NCBI GenBank assembly: GCA_002698785.1
Contig: PAAG01000059.1
Location: 186,001-250,000, forward strand
DNA: 64,000 nt
Reading direction: 5' to 3'
DNA from: Verrucomicrobiales bacterium
Lineage (GTDB): Bacteria > Verrucomicrobiota > Verrucomicrobiia > Verrucomicrobiales > DEV007
Shown here: in pieces, positions 20,701 through 27,167 of the stretch
Position numbering within the stretch: the first letter of the stretch is position 1
Layout: each line of letters opens with the position of its first letter
The notes under the pieces: model-generated
Told to the model about the DNA's origin: nothing
Databases searched by the model: none
What the model saw: the letters and a program-made list of their open reading frames with translations, nothing else
Program-made: the position numbers and the translations under genes

Positions 20701-23700
20701 GCCAAAGCACCGTTTGCCAGAATTGCTGAACCTGCCTGCGTAGCGGAAACCGATCCCACTTCTGAACGGACGACCTGATACCCGTGGTTGCCGTATGCTT
20801 CGTATCCGCCGTGACCAACCTGAGCGTATGTCTGTCCACCACTTCCTGCTGAAAAGCTTACCGCTCCATCGCCGATTACTGAGATATTGCCGTTGTGGCC
20901 TTCGCCCGCTTCTGCATCATTACGGAAACCGCCATGACCGATCTGGGCATAGGCAGCTCCGCCGGTGCCCCCAGTGAAGGCAATGTCTCTGCCAACTGAA
21001 ACGCTGATATCACCAGTATGAGTTCCGGGGTAGTATCGATCGTTTGCGTTGTTTTGGACGTAATTGCCTGAAGTGCCTCCGCGGTTCACACGGTGGTCAT
21101 TGCGACCGCCGTGACCGAGGTGGGCATAGCTGCTCGAAGGCCCAGCCGTAAAGATGATGTCGTTGCCGGCTGTTACCGTGAGGTTGCCTGTGTGACCGCC
21201 ACTGGTGAGGTAGCCTCCGTGACCGAGCTGAGCGAAGTGAATCGTTCCGGTTGGATCAGATGCATCGAAGACGATGTCACCTGCTGCGTTGACCGTGATG
21301 TTGCCCACGTGATCACCGTCTGTGTAAGCTCCACCGTGGCCAAGGATCACCCAGGACTCTGTCGCTGATCCCGAAGTAAATCGAACATCGCCGCCAGTTG
21401 TGGTGACGCTGATATTTCCAGAGTTGCCAATCCGCTCTGCCTCTGTGGGACCCCGCTCTACGGTCAATGGATCATTGTCAGGATAAAAACCTGGATTCGG
21501 ATTGTCCGCGTCGCGTCCACCGTGGCCAAGCATGGCGTAGGTTTGCGAAGCGGTTCCACCTGTGAAGACAATGTCATCTACTGCCGTTACCGTAATGGCG
21601 CCGCTATGATCGCCACGTGCATTTCGACCACCGTGGCCGAGCTGGGCATAGGTGTCGGTTGCTCCACCTGCGGAGAAACTGATCGCCCCGCCGATCACGG
21701 AAATCGAACCGTTGTGATCGCCGCTGGTGTTTACTCCACCATGACCGAGTTGGGCGTAGGCTTCTACTCCCGTTCCAGGACCAGCGTTGAAGAGAATATT
21801 TCCATCAGTCGATTCGACGAAGATGTTTCCAGATTTATTGGTGACCCCACCGCCCTGGTCGGCGTCATGACCGCCGTGACCGATCTGTGCATAGCCACGC
21901 GCAGCGGAGCTGCCCGAGAAGGCGATATCGTCTTTCGCAAAGACATTGATTTCTCCACTGTGTTGTCCGCGTGCGAGACGCCCACCGTGGCCGATCTGAA
22001 CGTAGTTGTCCGTTCCCTCTCCTGCCGTTGCAGTCACACCACCGTTGGCGGAAGAGACAGAAATCGAGGCGCTGTGGACGCTATTGGCTCCAGATGACTG
22101 GAAGCCACCGTGACCAATTTGAGCGTAGTTCTGAGTGGAGCCACTGCCGCCATTTAGAAAGATACCGTTGTCGGCTGCTATGCGAATATCTCCCGAGAGA
22201 TCGCCCGCGCCTGTCGTGGTCGAGCCATCCGCACCGCCATGGCCGATCTGGACGTAGTTGCGCACAGCGGCGTTGCCTGCCGTCATGGTGAGGGTGTTAG
22301 CGAGTTGGATATTGATGCTGCCTGTGCTCGCTACTCCAGTCGAAACGTCACGGTATCCTATCTGCGCATAGCGATCGGCTGTTGCTGTATTGCTTGCCTG
22401 CATCGTGAGGTCGTAGCCGAGAAGATTGGTTTCGCCATTGCGGCTTCCGACAGCGACACCGTTGGTTGCGATATCGCTGCTGAGATAGATGCTGCCGTTG
22501 ATTCCGTTCTGCTGGTTTCCGTAGGAAGCCGTGTTGTTCAGGAAATCAGAGATGATGACTGTTCCTGGATTCTGCAAAGGAGACGAAATAGGAAGACCGG
22601 TCGTTCCGTCCCATCCGGCGACGACGTTGACTGCTCCCTCTCCGCCGTTCTGAACACTCGCGTTGAAGTAGACGTCTCCGTGGGCCAGGACAGAAAGGCT
22701 GTTGGCCGAGTTCCAGGTCACGCTGTTGTTGAAAGTAATGGTCCCGCGATCCGATCCGGTGCTCGGAGTGGAGATCACGACGTTGTTACTGCCGAGGGAC
22801 GTTCCCAACGAAGTGCTGTTGATGATGAATGGGCTTCCCGCGAGGTTCTGGGTAGCCGTGCTGACGATCCCATCTGTCGGATCGAGAAGAAGAACACCGG
22901 CAACTCCGTTGGAAGCCATAGTCGAAACCGCCCCATCAAAGCCGAGACGGTCGTGTCCAGAAACTTCTACAAATCCACCCGCGTCAATCCCTTGCGCAGA
23001 AATCTCACCAGAGAAAAGTGTATCGCCATCTGACCAGAGCACGACGGTTCCGCCTGCACCGGTTTCTTTGCCATCCGCAATCAGGCGTGAGCCACTGTGG
23101 ACGGTAGTTGTGCGAGAGTTCAATACATCGGCGTCGTTGCCTTGGAAACCTCCGCCGATTCGAATGGAACCTCCGCCAGTAGCACCGCTCGCATCCATGA
23201 GGGCGGTCGAGCCAATTTCGACATCACGCCCTTCCACAACGATTGAGCCACCGTTACCGACGGAGCCTGTTACGTCGACTTCAGCACCGACTTCGACTTT
23301 CTCCGTGGCGCTGATTCTTACGTTACCGCCGCTCTCGCCAGACGCGGCAAGGATTCCATCCACTCGCGCGTAGGCCGCACTGATAAGGATCGAAGCAGAT
23401 CTTCCTGCACCGGGAGAAATGGAACGAATAGCTCCGGTATTGGTAACAGAACCGCCAGGGGCATTGAGAAAGACGCGGCCACCACTGCGGCTTACATCCG
23501 TTGCGCGAATCGATCCTTTGTTATTGATCGCCATGGCGTAGATATTTCCGTGCGCCTTGAGTTCGATTGCTGCGCCCTCGATTGTGCCGTCGTTGAAGAT
23601 ACCGGTGCCGCTGACTCCCGAGCCTTTCGCACGAACAAACATGCGCTCTCCTTTTGCATTTTCTTTCGCAGTAAGGAGGACTTCCTGACCGGCCCCGATC

Positions 23701-24302
23701 CCCACTCTTCCTTCACTTGCTGAAATGGAACCGCTGTTGGAAATCGTCCGACCAATCAGGAAGACATCTCCTCCGATGGCGTTGATTCGTCCCAGGTTGG
23801 TGATACCTTCTTTTGAATTCCCCTCGAAGACCATGTCGGCACCCGCAAGAAACTCGCCATTGGCCACATCAAGAGTCGAGAGAACCAGACCGTGAACGTC
23901 GATTGTGCCCTCGGATCCAATCAGGATGCCGTTCGGGTTGATCACGAAAACGTTTCCGTTTGCTCGAAGAGCTCCCTGAATCGATGAGGGATCCCCGCCA
24001 GTCACTCGGTTGAGAACTGCTGCATTGGAGTTTGGCTGAACAAACCGAGTGAGTTCACCTCTACCAATGGAGAAGTCATCCCAGTTGATGATCGCGTTGC
24101 GGGAGTTCTGCGTGATCTGGAGGTGACCAGCACCTCGATTTTCGATGTTGATTTCGCCATGGACGACTACGCCTCCTCTGGGGTTTGCCGAAACAGGTCC
24201 GGTGGTGAGAAGAAGGCCGGGGAAAAGAACCACGAGGGTGAATTTCCGGAGTGAGTGGGTACGCCGATACGGCGCAAGAGTGATTAAGGTACGCGCGTTC
24301 AT
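11763..24302 (-). CDS. Giant filamentous-haemagglutinin-type (TpsA-like) repeat exoprotein, 4179 aa
   Basis: Start: the track uses a TTG at 24308, but an AGGAG lies 7 nt before the ATG at 24300-24302, so I use that ATG. Residues 1-39 are a signal peptide with a long basic n-region, cut after VSA. Residues about 40-170 form a two-partner-secretion haemagglutinin domain (NAIINWDDFSIG, FVQPNSNAAVLNRVTG, NVFVINPNGILIG). A Gly/Ser-rich beta-helix leads to a header module (VNVVAGWDGTTGLP) and then about 60 units of roughly 53 aa, each with Y-[AV]-Q-[LI]-GHGG followed by a variable 5-mer and GDHSGNI-type beta turns. A second header (INVIGGWDGATGLL) precedes the last repeats. The C-terminus (about 120 aa) is acidic with an RRRRK patch and has no autotransporter barrel or PEP-CTERM. 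It is probably a surface fibre made by TPS-like secretion. No TpsB gene is nearby; the divergent neighbour encodes a FecR-domain protein. Confidence 0.93.
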   Translation of the reverse strand: MNARTLITLAPYRRTHSLRKFTLVVLFPGLLLTTGPVSANPRGGVVVHGEINIENRGAGHLQITQNSRNAIINWDDFSIGRGELTRFVQPNSNAAVLNRVTGGDPSSIQGALRANGNVFVINPNGILIGSEGTIDVHGLVLSTLDVANGEFLAGADMVFEGNSKEGITNLGRINAIGGDVFLIGRTISNSGSISASEGRVGIGAGQEVLLTAKENAKGERMFVRAKGSGVSGTGIFNDGTIEGAAIELKAHGNIYAMAINNKGSIRATDVSRSGGRVFLNAPGGSVTNTGAIRSISPGAGRSASILISAAYARVDGILAASGESGGNVRISATEKVEVGAEVDVTGSVGNGGSIVVEGRDVEIGSTALMDASGATGGGSIRIGGGFQGNDADVLNSRTTTVHSGSRLIADGKETGAGGTVVLWSDGDTLFSGEISAQGIDAGGFVEVSGHDRLGFDGAVSTMASNGVAGVLLLDPTDGIVSTATQNLAGSPFIINSTSLGTSLGSNNVVISTPSTGSDRGTITFNNSVTWNSANSLSVLAHGDVYFNASVQNGGEGAVNVVAGWDGTTGLPISSPLQNPGTVIISDFLNNTASYGNQQNGINGSIYLSSDIATNGVAVGSRNGETNLLGYDLTMQASNTATADRYAQIGYRDVSTGVASTGSINIQLANTLTMTAGNAAVRNYVQIGHGGADGSTTTGAGDLSGDIRIAADNGIFLNGGSGSTQNYAQIGHGGFQSSGANSVHSASISVSSANGGVTATAGEGTDNYVQIGHGGRLARGQHSGEINVFAKDDIAFSGSSAARGYAQIGHGGHDADQGGGVTNKSGNIFVESTDGNILFNAGPGTGVEAYAQLGHGGVNTSGDHNGSISVIGGAISFSAGGATDTYAQLGHGGRNARGDHSGAITVTAVDDIVFTGGTASQTYAMLGHGGRDADNPNPGFYPDNDPLTVERGPTEAERIGNSGNISVTTTGGDVRFTSGSATESWVILGHGGAYTDGDHVGNITVNAAGDIVFDASDPTGTIHFAQLGHGGYLTSGGHTGNLTVTAGNDIIFTAGPSSSYAHLGHGGRNDHRVNRGGTSGNYVQNNANDRYYPGTHTGDISVSVGRDIAFTGGTGGAAYAQIGHGGFRNDAEAGEGHNGNISVIGDGAVSFSAGSGGQTYAQVGHGGYEAYGNHGYQVVRSEVGSVSATQAGSAILANGALAAGSIKITVDPTGTGAGTAVFTDDGNGNLIDPNDTLGLGANAVVGSVDYTTGEITFVENANAAGDDVEVAYLLGGSDILVQGKNGVSFSAGGASQAYTQAGHGGYDADFSLTRNVEPEETAPATNTSSTTFHLNTPQALPVGTSGNIVVRVGYDGAIVTNPNASLTFLAGTGADAFAQLGNGGRATDGDHTGNIIVDATGDILFSGGSNQRTFAQLGSGGHDSDANILTPTKGNTGDIRVNNNLINGTVNAVGSVSFLAGNGEESYAQLGHGGYTNQGANSGIIDLRSGSDITFTSGDGSGIGDLDGTGSAFTPTAGNGRRSYAQLGHGGYDSDAASSGGVDGIGHSGDISVLSGGKISFTASVVTDPTVEDYRNYVLLGHGGLASSGDHSGNITVVSVGDIDFTSGSVRASDPTNAPTSFFSMDSFAQLGHGGRDSDGYGTANTVSLSGDIRVEAGGGIHFLSSHEGLLGDTSSANDAYVQLGHGGMNVDGSRVGNIDVVALTGDIVFDATKGGVDGYAQLGHGGRAGRGDHVGDILVDAAGEISFLGGTTLRTYAQLGHGGSDADYNTGDSARIGNSGDILVNTRSGIVTNTGSIYFTGGTGEESYVLLGHGGYGTQGAHSGNLLGLNIIDVRATGDITFISGDGSGYGDDTAGSLGNGRRSFAQLGHGGYDSDAASTGGLDGDGHKADINVRAGGSISFTASELNDPVNGPDMQANDFRNYVQLGHGGLASNGDHSGNITVTAGSGISFSAGNVNAASTSFLSQDAYAQLGHGGYASDGYGGADAMSKSGDITVIATGGNIAFNGSNENDAYVLIGHGGRDVDGGATGNVIVSAVQGGITFQAGSGTDNFAQVGHGGRTARGDRSGSIAVTARDDIQFLAGSGTRTYALIGHGGHDADNPNPTNYPDNDPLTTDRGPTVAERIGNSGDINVTSTGGSIRFIAGSAGEAFAALGHGGAYTDGDQVGNINVNAEGDIVFDASETTGNAHYAQLGHGGYLASGGHTGDILVSSGGEIRFTAGTSTSTSSYSYVQLGHGGRNDHRLTRGGSSGNYSQTNVNDRYYAGTHTGSINVSAGDDITFTSGNGTGAYAQVGHGGFRNAAEAGEGHSGDISVVSDGFIGFTAQNGNQAYVQIGHGGYEAFGNHGYQVVRTEAGSVSATQAGSTILANGSLAPGSLFITVDPEAVGAGTAVFTDDGQGNILDSALTVVGSIDYTTGEVIFSTDVNAAGDVVEVAYLHGGSDILVDGGNGVAFSAGSGSTSHAQIGHGGVSSAFSSTLNIQPEETAPASNTSTTTYHLNTPSVNPLGMSGNITVNAGTGSSLNPAASLTFTSGVGNDSYAQIGNGGRAARGDHRGDIDVSAGGDISFTAPFEGTASQTVTNSTTLNNLLQNDASTNYTMAQTGNLDRSTIVITYDNPLAGFTGTIRGDTFGRLFDGDVEVGTVSTGGVINLSVTVSDSSAGPAASVITFDHYNTGVRAYVQIGHGGDEADFPTALTPGSAGNLGNISVVSENGAISFAAGNRNEAYAQIGHGGYATSGDHSGNIVVEALGTNGAISFSAGGRNEAYAQIGHGGRSAKGNFGLVDVDGDGSADGDITAVATGSVLFSAGSANQTYAQLGHGGYDADAITTAGNTSNTGNILVESTVGDIIFNAAGSNGINSYVQLGHGGMNTYGDFSGSITARAYDGAVEFTAGEHDDRYAQLGHGGRTAKGDRNGNIDVLGADGVTFTGGGIASVSSESSANLIDAAKSGAGATATLVETANLDLETLVITVSDPVLPEYATITSTAAGVLLDGINVQVGTVSSAGIVTFTTAVSNQGAASVTVAYEHANYARGYVQLGNGGHDADPTGAGAGTLSQQGDITVASTSGDITFSGGLSSNNYAQLGNGGYGTAGDRSGNIEVNSGGRVILNRGTADDAYVQVGHGARSAAGNSTGNIAVHATNGGSVLIQGTGTPVTNATGSRTYGMIGHGGYDANGNHNGNVSVTADSLVLVQGGETTSSFAMIGHGGNLVDGTVGDGNDIILVQAGTGVSVLGGAGNDSYAMIGMGSLGLTAAGNSFQSDIVVSTTNGNIILTGGSSTSVDDSWAQIGNGGGQMVSNTQGSIKVRANNGDVILTAGSGQVGTTTQTPNYVQIGNGGHENIGNHGATGDVVSVLAQNIVLNGGSTVDEGYAQIGNGGFGANGDMAGDIQISAADNVSLNGGTVGREGYVIIGHGGVIDGLLPTNSNFTTGSHSGSILMNVGGTTTLNDQNSIATIGHLGTSGVSPTSNLTWVTGSIDVSSTQRKLTEIMSNMLTGGYVEIATTASDLEITGNGLFVNTANHIDLVSVGDVKFSTPIQNAGTGDINVIGGWDGATGLLFSFDPSGMPPMAQLTIDADTILGVPGAFGNAGGVVIGDGTQTSAMVVGSAQGKTNVVGEFVQLLGSTTAVDGFAQIGFNEEGYRIATGIDGVSASGDIQILTHAGGLSLLGGSREGTAAQIGHGGEGAQSAGLGGNIIVDLAQGSAVGDLSIQGGTGIDSFAAIGHGGHRSLGAMSGDIDVVANNIAITGGAANFTSARLGHGGSRSNGNISGAMNIVSLGSVSLSGGSGIYSMSQMGHGGVDYSGNIFSQPIDVTVAGDLSLLGGSLTQAAVQLGHGGPNLSGVIVSGDISVNVDGNVLLRGGSGIATYVQIGNGGSSADIDLGGDIVVSAGNDIFLSSLNSAGGAYAKIGHGDDLDAALKFVSGTGEWNGDITVGAGRNIALTNSMIGHVNAISRATSTSGVTQIGVSRNAPSRQGGGQLVADAKSEFSGADEFRFYIPWREDNRIAAGALLNGATYSGARRDPSSLQGPEEFTINIRGDKFLTPNEHGNVFGSGPAPVTAAGYAFYYDTIVLRESATPDGRDPVNPEGPDAGEPDDADDMGSVNVDDDTFEDAQRRRRKAFRGHPFRILYQGFESRDEEGNSTFEYKGHSGEGIESQITPLPEQQTTIEPTIPQSFPE
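16780..18035 (-). repeat. Long duplicated block, copy 2 (7 GHGG units plus insert)
   Basis: This block repeats, at about 3.5 kb offset, the order seen at 20275-21535: YPDNDPLT..RGPT, HGGAYTDGD, HGGY..SG, HGGRNDHR, HGGFRN, HGGYEA.GNHGYQVV, an Ig-like insert (GSVSATQAGS) and EETAPA.NTS. The marker ggatcattgtca starts at 17965 here and 21469 in copy 1. Confidence 0.85.
20275..21535 (-). repeat. Long duplicated block, copy 1 (7 GHGG units plus insert)
   Basis: This is the partner of the block at 16780-18035. Protein identity is high but synonymous and non-synonymous differences are scattered throughout, so the duplication is not very recent. A nested period of about 1.03 kb (seven units, marked by GNGRRS[YF]AQLGHGGYDSDAAS) lies between the two copies, near 18670-18730 and 19700-19760. 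Confidence 0.85.
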
Positions 24303-24362
24303 CTTCAAACTCCTCTGAGTCCGAGAGATAAGGTTGGGGGTTACGTGAATTTCGCGGTGCCT

Positions 24363-24413
24363 AAACGAATAGGATAATTAGGGGTAAGAACTTGGGGGTA
24401 TACCTATTCGTTT
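24363..24413. promoter_or_regulatory. Perfect 11-bp inverted repeat between adhesin and FecR genes
   Basis: AAACGAATAGG (24363-24373) and CCTATTCGTTT (24403-24413) are exact inverted copies separated by 29 bp. They sit about 61 bp upstream of the adhesin ATG in the 334-bp divergent intergenic region. G-rich elements TTGGGGGTTA (24334) and TTGGGGGTAT (24392) flank and overlap the spacer. An operator for a dimeric regulator of the adhesin is the likely reading; a transcript hairpin is possible. Confidence 0.5.
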
Positions 24414-24598
24414 GTCAGATTGTTTCCGGCGAACCGCTATGTTTGATTTTGATTGTTCGAATTGAAATCGATGTGACGAAAACTGCAAAGAAAATAATTC
24501 GTCCACCCGAAAATATTTTGGTTCAAGGACTTAGGGCAATTCAGGAAATCCAATCGCCCGCCGCCACCAGGCTGAGAGAAGCCACCTTCCGACTTGCC

Positions 24599-24612
24599 AA
24601 AATTATAATTTT
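24599..24612. promoter_or_regulatory. 14-bp AT palindrome with a -10-like TATAAT upstream of fecR-like gene
   Basis: AAAATTATAATTTT is a perfect palindrome and contains TATAAT (24604-24609), 27 bp before the FecR-protein ATG. No consensus -35 hexamer is at the right distance, so an activator or alternative sigma factor would be needed if this is the promoter. The rest of 24303-24636 holds no convincing gene. Confidence 0.4.
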
Positions 24613-24636
24613 CCCAGAAACTGTAGACTTAACCGC

Positions 24637-26007
24637 ATGGAGAAAAGGCCATATACCGAGGTAGTCCGACTAACGGGGCTACTACTCGACGGTGAAGCTT
24701 CGCCCGAGCAGGTGGACCGTTTGCAAAATCTGTTACGCGAAAGCCCTGTCGCCCGCTTCACGTATCGAGCCACTATTGGTCTTCATACAGCTCTAAGTGT
24801 GGGTTTGCGAGAGCCCTCTGCAGAAACTCTCGATCATGGGAACGCGAAGGCTGATGGCTTGTCAGGGATCGATGTTCCTTCTCTGGCAATTCCGTCCGAA
24901 CGATCTGCCCGCACTGTTCCCTGGCGGACAATCGGTATTGCTGCAGCAGCAGTCGGGCTGGTGGCCTCGGCGATTGTTTTTTCGAACTCGGAGCCAAAGT
25001 TAGAGCTTAACGGCGGAATACCTTTGACCGTAACTCAAGCAGACCGTGCGATACTGTTTCCAAACAAGGCGGTACATGCAGGGGTCGAGATCAGTGGAAG
25101 AGATATCAACATCCTTCACGGGTTCGCAGAGTTTGAACTTCCTGATGGTGTTCATGTCAGTGCATTTGCCCCGGCTCGAATTGTGATGAAGAAGAACTTT
25201 CCGATTCTGGTAAAGAACGGCTTAGTCAACTTTGTTTGTGAAGGAATCGAAGAACAAATCTGCATTGAGACGAAGGACACTGTGATCAGAACTTCGAACG
25301 CAAGAGTAGGACTGGATGTCGACGCCAGAGCGTCCGAGACGAGCGTTGCCGTTTTTCAGGGAAGCATAGAAGTATCCTCCCCTCAAGGTTTTGGAAGTGA
25401 TCGAAATAAGAAGGTGCTCTTCCCTGGAGATTCTTCGCGATACACAAAGGGAAAACGACTTGGGATCATGCCTGTTGTCGTTCGCCAGGAAAAGGGATCC
25501 AATTTACTGCGAGCATCCGAATCCTCGATTGTCTCCGAGATATTTGAGTCTTCTCCAGATGACACAGAGAGTCGCACTTACCTGATTGTCTCCGAAGGAA
25601 TGAAAGAGCGTCGCTTGCCTTTTATTGATCGTCCTGACGTCGGGTGGAATCCCGTAGATAAAAATGGATTTCCACGACTTGTCTATGGTGCTGACCTTGT
25701 AAAAACTTTTCAAAAAGACAGGTGGAGAAAAAACTTTTCACTAACCATGCGTTTTGAAAAAGCTGCTGAGCTGTATGTCTTGCTAGATATCGGAGCAATC
25801 CCTCCTACCTGGCTCACGAAGGATTTCGAGAGAACAGGAGAACAACTACGTGCCACTCCTCTGGAGAAAGGCGGAGCGCCTTTTGGGATACGGTACGACA
25901 TCTGGAAGAGAGTCGTGCAACCCGGGACGGTAACGCTAGGGCGCCCTTATCCGCTCCACCAAGATAAGGTCACCTCAATGTACGGAGTCGCATTTCGCCC
26001 GCTGTGA
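24637..26007 (+). CDS. FecR-domain inner-membrane protein
   Basis: The 456-aa protein has a short cytoplasmic N-region (1-95) with the anti-sigma-like opening TGLLLDGEASPEQVDRLQNLL, a single membrane helix near 97-116 (TIGIAAAAVGLVASAIVF) and a periplasmic FecR beta-domain around 140-255 (GRDINILHGFAEFELPDGVHV, FQGSIEV). The C-terminal 200 residues match no domain I can name. In Planctomycetes and Verrucomicrobia such proteins pair with ECF sigma factors, but none is adjacent here; instead it is divergent from the giant adhesin. Control of the adhesin or sensing of the envelope is inference. The gene converges with the esterase at 26033 (25-bp gap). Confidence 0.85.
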   Translation: MEKRPYTEVVRLTGLLLDGEASPEQVDRLQNLLRESPVARFTYRATIGLHTALSVGLREPSAETLDHGNAKADGLSGIDVPSLAIPSERSARTVPWRTIGIAAAAVGLVASAIVFSNSEPKLELNGGIPLTVTQADRAILFPNKAVHAGVEISGRDINILHGFAEFELPDGVHVSAFAPARIVMKKNFPILVKNGLVNFVCEGIEEQICIETKDTVIRTSNARVGLDVDARASETSVAVFQGSIEVSSPQGFGSDRNKKVLFPGDSSRYTKGKRLGIMPVVVRQEKGSNLLRASESSIVSEIFESSPDDTESRTYLIVSEGMKERRLPFIDRPDVGWNPVDKNGFPRLVYGADLVKTFQKDRWRKNFSLTMRFEKAAELYVLLDIGAIPPTWLTKDFERTGEQLRATPLEKGGAPFGIRYDIWKRVVQPGTVTLGRPYPLHQDKVTSMYGVAFRPL

Positions 26008-26032
26008 AGCTGCGCTTTCTGCCTCGCCAGAT

Positions 26033-27145
26033 TTAACGAAAAAGTAATGGAGCAAACTCGGTGAGGTAGTCTCTCCAGATTGGCCAACTATGTCCACCTT
26101 CGGTCAGGTTCCACTGATGCCCGATACCCTTTTCGGTTAACAGATCGATGAGAGCTTGGTTTTCTTCGAGGAGAAAGTCTTCTTTTCCGCAGGAAATCCA
26201 GAGCAGATTCAACTTTTCGTTGAGATCTGAATTCAGAGCGGCAGAAATTCCATCCTCTTCGGGAATGGCTGCACTGAAGGCACCTACCCAGGAAAAAGTA
26301 TCCAGTTCATTCAGTCCGATGGTGAGCGAGTGCAGCCCCCCCATGGAGAGACCTGCTATCGCTCGATTTTCCCGCCCTTCTTTGATTCGGTATTTCTTAT
26401 CCAGCATTGGCAGGACCTCTTCCATGAGGTCCTTTCGCAGCTCTTCCGTGTTTTCTACAGAACGACCGTCGCCATACGATTCTGGAATTGGGTGACCATC
26501 TAACATAACAACTATCATCGGAACGGCTTTACTCTCTGCTATCAGGTTATCGAGAATCCAATTTGCTTTTCCGTGGGCTACCCACGTAGCAAAGGAATCG
26601 CTGTGACCATGTTGCAAGACGAGAAGAGGGTAATCTTCTTTACCTGTTTCGTATCCCGGTGGCGTATAGACCTGCAGTTCCCGAAACCGATTGATGGGTT
26701 TTGATTGGTAGGCGTGATAGTGCACAGTTCCATGCGGCACATCTTTGAAATCGTACGAATGATCTCCGGGGATATGCAAGATACTGGTGCGAGGCGACCG
26801 CATTGGTTTCAGTTTCGGATTTCCAGGATCGACCATTCGAATTCCATCCACCACGAGACTGTACTCGTAGATACCCGGCTCGATGGAGTCCAAGGTAACC
26901 GACCAAACGCCATCATTTCCCTTATCCATGGCCACATTACCATCGGTCATCTGACCAGTCACAGCTGCCTTGTCTGCATCGGGCGCCGAGATGCGGAAAG
27001 TAACAGCACCGCTTTCTTCCAAAACAGGAGATACGATTGGGGCAGGTCGCTTTTTCTTTTTCGGCTTGGTTGATTCTGCGGCCATAGAGAAGACAGGAAT
27101 GAAGGAAACGCAGAGGACTGCGGTGAGCCGGAAGTAATTTATCAT
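26033..27145 (-). CDS. Secreted esterase-D-like alpha/beta hydrolase with N-terminal E-set domain
   Basis: The 370-residue protein has a signal peptide (MINYFRLTAVLCVSFIPVFSMA), a Lys-rich linker and an E-set/CBM48-like beta sandwich (residues 45-115: VTFRISAPDADKAAV, WSVTLDSIEPGIYEYSLVVDG). An esterase-D/feruloyl-esterase-type catalytic domain follows, with nucleophile Ser267 (GLSMGG) and a late His in GGHSWPIW. Enzymes with this layout remove acyl groups (feruloyl or acetyl) from polysaccharides. It is the last gene of a three-gene minus-strand operon, 22 bp behind the GH-like/esterase fusion, which supports a joint role in glycan breakdown. The exact ester is not predictable. Confidence 0.88.
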   Translation of the reverse strand: MINYFRLTAVLCVSFIPVFSMAAESTKPKKKKRPAPIVSPVLEESGAVTFRISAPDADKAAVTGQMTDGNVAMDKGNDGVWSVTLDSIEPGIYEYSLVVDGIRMVDPGNPKLKPMRSPRTSILHIPGDHSYDFKDVPHGTVHYHAYQSKPINRFRELQVYTPPGYETGKEDYPLLVLQHGHSDSFATWVAHGKANWILDNLIAESKAVPMIVVMLDGHPIPESYGDGRSVENTEELRKDLMEEVLPMLDKKYRIKEGRENRAIAGLSMGGLHSLTIGLNELDTFSWVGAFSAAIPEEDGISAALNSDLNEKLNLLWISCGKEDFLLEENQALIDLLTEKGIGHQWNLTEGGHSWPIWRDYLTEFAPLLFR

Positions 27146-27167
27146 ACAATAAGACTAGGGAGGGGTT

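Larger units (their letters stand above)
12545..22290 (-). repeat. GHGG repeat array inside the adhesin (about 60 units)
   Basis: Read by eye from the translation, the array holds about 60 copies of [YFW]-[AV]-[QML]-[LIV]-G-[HN]-G-G spaced about 53 codons apart. The 5-mers after each GHGG (RDADN, YTDGD, YDSDA, LASSG, RTARG) recur in a fixed order, showing that blocks rather than single units were duplicated. In DNA the motif appears on the + strand as variants of CCACCGTGACC(A/G)A. Units near the array ends are more divergent (GNGG, GMGS, GHLG). A short header-like stretch (13380-13745) interrupts the array. Confidence 0.9.

Noticed and set aside
24303-24308. TTG start of the adhesin
   Set aside because: It sits right next to the AGGAG; the ATG two codons later is at the correct 7-nt spacing.
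24392-24664. 90-aa plus-strand ORF before the FecR gene
   Set aside because: It overlaps the promoter elements and the FecR start, with no domain or ribosome binding site.
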